From positions 41,762,001-41,826,000 of the forward strand of contig NC_072895.1 of the NCBI RefSeq assembly GCF_027943255.1: a stretch of 64,000 nt of DNA, in the 5' to 3' direction. A model generated the notes under the pieces. That model searched no databases and was not told the origin of the DNA. It saw only the letters and a list, made by a program, of their open reading frames with translations. Numbering within the stretch: the stretch's first letter is position 1; each line of letters starts with the position of its first letter. Position numbers and translations under genes: made by a program. Of the stretch, positions 56,685-64,000 are shown in pieces. This DNA is from Anastrepha obliqua (lineage: Eukaryota > Arthropoda > Insecta > Diptera > Tephritidae).

Positions 56685-57792
56685 TGGTTTTCTAGCAGGA
56701 TCCTTTTTTACTGACCAATAATTTGATGTTCATAGATTTTGAAAAAGCTTAGGCACATGTACTGTCTGTGGGTTGCCCTGCCCCGTTCTCGAAGAAATCA
56801 TTTCAATAATTAAAACAACTTATTATGGCGCTAGGGTAAGCTATTGGAGCCAATCGTAGTTCGAAGCGGAGTTCGCCAGGGATGTATTCAATCACCCGTA
56901 TTCCTATCTTAGTAATAGGAGACGTCCCCGAAGCAGCCTTAAGCCCTCTTTACAAATGCGGCCTTAAATGGACGATGTCTAGCACGCTACAATACATCGA
57001 TTATGCTGACAACATATACCTCCTGGCAAATCGCCTAACCGAACTTAAGGAAATGGGTTCCCGGCTTCATAGGGAAGATAGGTCTTCCGGCCATAAAATT
57101 AATTTTGACACGACGAAGGTGATGAGTCTGGCAAATAAGATGTATGGAGATTGCAGATAACCCTATCGAAACAGTGGAGAAATTGACTTACCTCGGCAGC
57201 AAAGTTGCCCCTGGCGGTGGCACGGATGTAGACATACGCTCCCACATCAAAAAAGCTGGAGGGACATTCGGGATGTTGTACTCTGTATAGTGAAAAAACA
57301 ACTTAAATTCCCCTTCAAAGGTCAGTCTCTTCAAGTTAAATGTGCTGTCGGTACTGCTATATAGTAGCTCTACCTCTATAACCAGCCGCTTACAAGTTTT
57401 TGTCAACTGCTGTCTAATTATATTCCGAATTTTCTGGCCAAAAATAATGCCAAACAAGGAATTGCTCGAAAAAGCACACATGTAGCCGCTAGACACTTGG
57501 ATTATAAGATATAAATGGGAGTTGATTGGTGACACTTTACGCGAGGAAAGCTGCAATATAGCGAAGAAGGCAATGGAAGGCAAGTGGGTTCTATACCCAA
57601 TCACAACGAAAAGAAGAAAGTTTGGCGGGTAAAGAGAAATCTGGAAAATAACTGTGGATTGCGAGAAGGCTCAACTAAGGTTAAGCTGGAAGCAGGTGAA
57701 GAAGTTATCCCGTAATTGAAAGAGATGGCCCGTAGGTGTTATTGGTGCCCTAGGTCCCGCTAGGGATTTAATGAAACAATGATGATGATGGA
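56685..57792 (+). mobile_element. RTE-type non-LTR retrotransposon, 5'-truncated and broken
   Basis: Scattered frames give QAGFLAGSFFTDQ, the catalytic box as YIDYADNIYLLANRLTELKE (YADD changed to YADN), HKINFDTTKVMSL, KLTYLGSKVAPGGGTDVDIR and a C-terminal KWELIGDTLREES block. Stops and frame changes are frequent. The 3' end is ATGATGATGATGG (57778-57790), a short tandem tail of the kind RTE elements carry. Confidence 0.85.
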
Positions 57793-57794
57793 TT

Positions 57795-60335
57795 TTTACT
57801 GTTTTGCAGTGCTTTCAGAAATAGAAGTTTTAAAGAATAGTCTATCGGCTCAGTAGGTACATCTCACTTTATTTCTTAAATAAAAATCGGGTGTTAGGTA
57901 ACTTTTCTCAATTGAATTAAAAATCACTTAAAAGCTAAGAATATCTTGTCGGCTCGATTAGTAGGGCGCATTTTATGCGTTAGAAGAGTACACTGGCTCT
58001 TAAACCACTTTCTCAACTCCTATTAAAACTTATCCGCTCTTTAAAATGACTATAGGACATGTTTCTTAACTACTAATCTTTTAAAATTTGTCATCTCTGC
58101 AAACACATTTTTGTTTTCTCAACTACTTTTTATGTCTATGTCATCACGCACGTGCTAATATTTCTCCATTCGGCAGCTCAACCTGCTGCGTTAGTAATCA
58201 CAAAACAGTTGATTGATAAGTTTGGATTTTTCGTTGCAGAATTTTAATCGTTGTATTGTAATGGAAAAACAGGTGTTTTTGAGTTGCGGCACTGCCACGT
58301 AATCACAACTTTTAGGTAACTATTTAACGGAATGTGGAAAAAGCTGGAATCGAATTTATTATTTTGCCAAATGGATTTGCTGGTTTCGTAATGTTTGCAC
58401 TGCAGAAAAAACGAAAAATTTCTTATTTAGGGCTCCAAAAAGAGGTAATTTATGAAGGAAAAGCTCCGTTATAGAAGGTCTATAACTCATAAAAGAGTAT
58501 TTTATGATTCCTTTGCTTAGCTAGGGTGATTGTTTAAAGGACGTTTATATTTATGTTTCCTTCCCATTCTCCTTTATTTAACATAAGGGGTTGACTTTTA
58601 ACTTGAGTCGAAAATGATAGAACTGAGAACTGAAACATCATAACCATAGATTTCCTTTATTTTTGCTTTTTCATTTTACACAAAATTCTTGTTTGCTATT
58701 TGATTTATTTTATATCTACTTTGGTCAGCCGATTTGAGACTTAGTTTGAAAATCACATAAATTTCAACCTGAGTTAAGATTTCCATCGATTTCAATATTC
58801 AAGCCACCATTGACACCATACTACCAGGTTTATTGGAAAAAGTAATCAAAGATTTACCAGTGTTGAAATGCATAAGAAGAAGAAGTCCAGCACAAAGATA
58901 GTAATACACTTTACAGCTGACTAAAGTAAGCAACTTCCAGCTGGGAAAGTGTGAATCCAATGCATTTGTACTTGAGAAGCAACTGTAAGTAACTTTTGTG
59001 TTTGCGAATCTATTCCATTGAGGTGAAAGTTCAACGTGAAATTGTGATTTTGTGATTTTCTAATTGAATATAAATTGTAAATTTACGTAGCAACAACTTA
59101 ACGCCCATAACAGACACAGACAATGCATAGCTTTTTATATTTTTATTTACTTTGATAGTTACTAATTTGCAGTTAATAGGATGAGGAATGAGGGAAATGC
59201 CACTTTATGGGCCGCTTAAGAAAATTATAGATAATTGTTGCTCTTGTAAAGATTTTTTTATTTTATTTTGAAAAGTGCGACAAAACTACTATTATTCTAG
59301 GCATAAACACAAATTACCATTTTATTGTTGGTATGTAAATTAAAAGCGTCGAAGCAGACGAAACATTAACATGTGCATACATTGTCAACTGCCGTTCGCT
59401 GGCGAAGATTGTGACAGTTAATTGAAAAAATAGATTAAACAAAACAAAAAACAGCAAACCAGAAAGAAAAAACTTCGTGTAGGCGCAACAAAGCAATTAA
59501 GCAAATTAAGTTGTTCTTTAAGTGAACTTAAACGGAGATAAGGCGGCTGGTAAATGTAAATCCAAAAAAATAAAAAAAATAAAAATAAAAAATGTTAATG
59601 CCCAGCTTAATATATTCTAATTTCGTGCAAAGTAATAAAAAGAAGTCATGGTAATTTAAGGTTATAAAACACATTGGAGTGTAAAGGCATGGAAGTGTAA
59701 AGGCATATCGCAACTAATTAGATAGCCGAGGGAATTATCTTTCACTGATTAACTTATTAAAAATATTTAAGATAGCTCCGCATTAGAGTAGATAACGCGC
59801 AGAAATGAATAATAGTTATTTTTTGTCAAATAGTCAGCATCTTTATAGAACCACAGAGTAGATAGTAGAAGTAGAGGGAGAACAGCCTCCAAAGTAGGCG
59901 TCCAACACCGCACAACCCTTAATGAGTTGACTGAGTCATAGAAAGGAATTATGAGGTTAATGCGATAACCAGCGTTAAGTTTGATGTAATTTAGAGTTGT
60001 TTTTTCAACTTCCTCTTAAAATTTATCTGCTCTTTACACGCTTACACTTTCGTTTTCTTCACTGCTTGTATGTGCATAAATGTTATCGAGAAATGTTAAC
60101 AGCCTGTCCCTGCACGGATTAGTATTTCTCTTTACAGTAGCGCCTTCTGTTTAGTTTATCAACACGCTCGGCCAATAAATAATAGGAATAATTAGTAAGT
60201 ATTTTTGTACAGAGTTCTGATGGAATTGCTGTTTGCTGGTCAACCTAGTAGCCTAACCTAGTAGTCCACAAGAATAGTATTCTCCATGACAGTGAAGTTT
60301 TTAGTTGCCTTTCTTTTTTGTTTTTCAAAAACTAT
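57795..60335. other. Intergenic DNA with one faint duplicated segment
   Basis: CCTATTAAAACTTATCCGCT plus CTTTA near 58018 and CCTCTTAAAATTTATCTGCT plus CTTTA near 60013 are each followed by GCACGTGCTAATATTTCT or GCACGGATTAGTATTTCT, so a diverged repeat of 200-300 bases is likely. No gene seen. Confidence 0.4.
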
Positions 60336-60339
60336 ATAT

Positions 60340-60800
60340 ATTTGTTTTTTTTTTTTTTTTTTTTTTAATTAGCTGATTTTAACAGTTTTATTAAGTGTGC
60401 ACTGCACCGCTGCCACATATTCGCTACTTCTAAATAGATTAGGTATTTGCATGCTGGATGAAAATTTCGAGCATCTACTTTGTTTTGAAGAAAAGACGTG
60501 ACACCTCGGCGCAAAAAAATTGTCAAAAATTAACGATATTTTGCAATCACTTCAAACTTGCAATTTGTTATATTGCAATTCAATGGGCTATAAAACTGGG
60601 TGCCCGAAAAAATATTAAAAGACCTAGTTAAAAAGTTGAAAGTTTTAATGAAATTAAAAAAAAAATTAAACATTTTGTACAAAATTGTAAGCTTGACGCG
60701 ATGTGGTTTTTGTTGTAATATGAACTGTATTCTTATAAAAAATTAGTTTATAAATTTACAATGTAGTGTACCTATATGAGAAGAAATCGTATACTGGCCA
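60340..60800 (-). repeat. Interspersed repeat F3, copy c
   Basis: On the - strand it carries GATTTCTTCTCATATAGGTA, ACAGTTCATATTAC, AAAACTTTCAACTTTTTAAC, ATAGCCCATTGAATTGCAA and GATTGCAAAATATCG in the order seen in copy a. Confidence 0.7.
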
Positions 60801-60839
60801 ATGTAAAAAAATGATAGTCACTTTGCTACAGTAGAGAAG

Positions 60840-62237
60840 GCAGATTTAAACAACAAAAAATCTACTGAATATGTCAAAAACAATGGACAAATATTAAAAG
60901 AACTACATGACTATGGAATAATCTACTTACGAATCATCTTTAACTCATCCATTAGACTAAAACATTTTCCCCTTCCATGGAAAGTTTCAGAAATAATAGC
61001 ATTGCCTAAACTAAATAAAGACGCCGGTAAACCATCGTCATATAGACTTATAAGCCTCTTACCAGTTCTTTCAAAACTATTTGAAAACTTGATCCTCTTG
61101 ATCCCATCATACAAGCGAAGAACATAGTTCCCTCCCACCAGTTGGGATTCCGACATAAACATTCGACCATTCAACAAGTGCACCGAGTAACTATCAAAAT
61201 CTTAAATGAGATTCACAAGAAAAACTACTGCGTCGCAACTTATCTCGAGGTAGGGAAGGTTTTTGACAGCGTATGGCACCCAGGAGTACTATATAAGTTA
61301 AAACAAATATTCCCACTTGACTACTATCTTTTAGTGCGAAGTTACCTAGGCGACCGGTACTTCTTCGATACTTCGCCAACGACACAGTATTAATTACGTC
61401 TGATAAGAATACATATAAATGTCGCTTCATCGAAGTGACAAAATCTATTTGACACAATGCTGACTTGGGTCACAAAATGGCGAATCCAAGTAAACGCAGA
61501 CAAAACGGTTCATGTAATATATACCAATCGCAAACATGACCATCGTACGCTAACAAATAATAACACAGTCATCACTCAAAATGCAAAAGCCAAATACTTG
61601 GGCATGATCATTGACGCAAAACTGACCTGGAAGGACCATATAATCCAAAAAGGGAACGAAGTGAAAAAGAGATTTTGACAACTGTATTGGCTACTCAACA
61701 AGGACTCAGTATACAAAAAATTACTATTATATACATAAGGCCATGATAATACGCATCTGGAGATACGGCATAGAACTGTAGGGGACGGCAAGCAAATCAA
61801 ATATACAAATAATTCAACGACTTTAATCAAAAATTTTAAGGACCATCGTAAATGCACCCTGGTATATAATAAATGAAGACTTATACCGCGACCTAAAAAT
61901 TGATCTTATAAAAGACGTAATCCAGAAATACAGCACGAAACACGTACAAAATACTAACTCATTTGAACAAAGAGGTACAAAAAATACCGCACATGCAGCT
62001 GACGCAGAAATCAAGACTAAAGCGAATCACACCAACAGCATTAGCATATGTAAAAACTATTTAGAGAAACTATAACTAAGTATATTATTGTTGCTAATAT
62101 AGTAAATCGCTATGAAAGTATCCATTGAAACGTGTTATTTAAATGTTGATTTCAAGTAACAAATAATCTCCCACCCAGGCAATAAAAATCACTAAGTGTA
62201 CATGACAGATGTAATAAAATTGAGATGTAAAAAAAAA
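60840..62237 (+). mobile_element. Jockey-clade non-LTR retrotransposon, decayed
   Basis: Frames encode RIIFNSSIRLKHFPLPWKVS with EIIALPKL, YRLISLLPVLSKLFENLI, then GFRHKHSTIQQVHRVT, KVFDSVWHPGVLYKLKQIFP and, after a deletion that removes the PQGSVLGP region, RYFANDTVLITS. The catalytic YADDT is thus changed to FANDT. The C-terminal part (WGTAS-like segment, NAPWYIINEDLYRDL) is also broken by stops. It ends with GTAAAAAAAAATA at about 62227-62239, a poly(A) tail. The endonuclease and ORF1 are missing. Confidence 0.88.
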
Positions 62238-62559
62238 TATTTATATCGTTTAAATAAAGGGAGTTCACCTTTTCCGCGCCCATATTTTTAGATTTTTTAG
62301 TTATTCACATGTAAGAGTTAAACAAATTTTTTTACCAGTGATATAATTTTGAACATTGAAAGTTTACCAAATTTACCGAAAAGTTAATTTTTTTCCATCG
62401 GAAAAAATATTCCCAGTTATTTTTTCCTACAACAGCTGAACGCGTCATATATCTAAACTGTAAGGATTAGATCGATTCCTGTGCCAATTTACCATACAAA
62501 TTTGCAAAAGAGAGAAAACGTTCACTAATTAAATTATATTAAAATTAAATTCAGGTAAA

Positions 62560-62702
62560 CTTTCAAATCGCCGATCCACTTACATTTTTATTGTGGTCTT
62601 CTCTACCAGAATCCGTTATCCGATCACATAGTTTCCTTAGCCTAATTTATTAAAAACGTTATTCAAAAACGAAATTAGTTGATTAATTTCGCAGCACCTT
62701 GT
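62560..62702 (-). mobile_element. One-ended fragment of the GGTGGCGCAAA MITE family, copy 3
   Basis: GTTATTCAAAAACGAAATTA, then GTTGATTAATTTCGCAGCAC and CTTG match the terminus of copies 1 and 2 (on the - strand AAGGTGCTGCGAAATTAATC). The other end is not visible. Confidence 0.5.
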
Positions 62703-62836
62703 ATTTCTGCATGACTTTCATAAAAAGGATAATTAGTTTTCATTTGAAAGTTACAAAAGTCACTATAAATTTATCTGCATGAAATTAAATGCATGTCTGA
62801 TGAGCAAATATGCATATATGTGTTTGTATATTATTA

Positions 62837-63745
62837 GGATGGCCCAAAAAAAATTTTTTTTTTAAGCTACTCCCAAAATGTTACTTATTTTTTTATTTCT
62901 TCTTTTTTGTTTAATATTTGCCGGCTAAAATTTATAATGGTTTCAAAGCAAAAAAAAAAAATATTTATCTTTTTAATATAATATAATATTTATCTTTTTT
63001 TTTTTGACTAAGAAAATTTTAATAATATAATATACTTATGTATACTTAGTGTATTACGATTTCCTTTTTGAATATTTAAAATTGCGTAAACCATTTATTT
63101 TTGATATTTAATTACTTTTTTAAGGTCTAGTTTCTGGATAACTATAGATATAAAATTATTTTTTAAATAAAGCAAAGAGTATAATTTTTCCCATATTTAT
63201 GGAGGAAAAGAGGAGACTAATAATTTCATTTTATACCAAATTTACGGAAAAGTTCTTTTTCCCTATGGGTCCTAAATATTAAATAAAAAAATAAATATTA
63301 TAAAAAAATAAAAAAAGAACTTGTTTGCTCAAGGACCATATTTAGGGGGTAGTATCAGGAAAAAAATGCTTTCTGAGCCACTCTGATGTATATTCTACCG
63401 GTGAATATTAAATAAAAAATAAAAAAAATAATTGTTTTAGTCATAGAACAAGTTTAGAAGGTAGTATGAGGAAAAATGTTATTTTTTTGGGTTACCCTAA
63501 TGTATAATATATATAGCGGGTAAATATAGAAAAAAAATAAAAGATGTTTTGTTGTGGTCTTAGAACAAATTTAGGAGGTAAATATATTAGTATCAAGAAA
63601 AATATTTTTTTGGCCACCCTTATGTATATACTACGGGTAAATATTGATAAAAAAATGAAAAAAAATTTTTTTTTTAGTTATAGAACAAATGAGTAACAGG
63701 AAATAAGTGGTATCAAGAAAAAACAAAAAAATGTTTGGGCCCCCC
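62837..63745. mobile_element. MITE with tandemly repeated right terminus
   Basis: The left end is GGATGGCCCAAAAAAAA after TA. The right end reads TTTGGGCCCCCC before TA. Inside, diverged copies of the right end (GAGCCACTCTGATGTATA, GGGTTACCCTAATGTATA, TGGCCACCCTTATGTATA) recur at 63375, 63489 and 63611, so the terminal 115-125 bases are present about four times. Highly AT-rich, non-coding. Confidence 0.65.
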
Positions 63746-64000
63746 TAATGCATATGGTGTACTACTATAAGCACATTTACATAATATACAAGTGTACATG
63801 TGCAAGAAAATGTATTTCTTTGAGCAGATGTTCAAAATTTGTGTAGGAAAGTGAATTAAAGTACCCCAACAACAAGTGTGGTTTCGAATTAAAAAACGCT
63901 TGCATTTTTGTTTTTGTGTGTATGTAAATTGTTGCATGCGTGAGATCACTGCTTGCGTGTGACAACAGCTTCAATTCAAATATTAGCATTTATGAATATG

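Overview
The window looks like euchromatic DNA from a higher fly. I infer an acalyptrate, most likely a true fruit fly (Tephritidae), from three genes that read as close relatives of Drosophila genes, from long AT-rich introns, and from the dense mixture of repeats. It holds four genes I can support. On the + strand is the terminal kinase exon of Nrk (185-988). On the - strand are a small intronless gene for a secreted glycine-rich protein (2100-2501), a complete four-exon lipocalin gene that I read as Glaz (5305-25248), and a complete five-exon cytochrome b561 gene that I read as nemy (45573-50714). The spliced reading frames of Glaz (220 residues) and nemy (278 residues) close without gaps and every junction has GT/AG borders.

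Layout. 1-2600: Nrk 3' end and the glycine-rich gene. 2.6-5.3 kb: a SINE, a MITE and a transposon fragment. 5.3-25.2 kb: Glaz, whose first intron (25086 down to 6276, about 18.8 kb) carries most of the repeats of the left third. 25.3-45.5 kb: a long intergenic tract with T-rich low-complexity DNA, a unique island at 27.1-28.8 kb, a mariner derivative, tandem repeats and MITEs. 45.5-50.7 kb: nemy, whose last intron holds a TTAA MITE and a tandem repeat. 50.7-64 kb: a decayed piggyBac copy, a MITE that shares its TTAA, non-LTR retrotransposon remnants (RTE-like and Jockey-like), a SINE and a tandem-ended MITE.

The most interesting non-genic signal is a group of 0.65-0.75 kb elements (8007-8742, 22-40 kb counterpart at 40022-40680, 47386-48091, 52760-53492, and relatives near 15.1 and 55.3 kb). 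They begin TTAA-GGGG, share an ordered set of internal blocks although their termini differ, and four of them carry the same splice-acceptor-like motif (TTTGG, a T tract, TTTCAG). I also find two copies of one transposon that share the same internal deletion junction, several other internally deleted DNA transposons with readable ends, and a MITE whose right terminus is tandemly repeated. No CRISPR, rRNA or intact tRNA gene was seen. All identifications come from reading the sequence; nothing was searched against a database.
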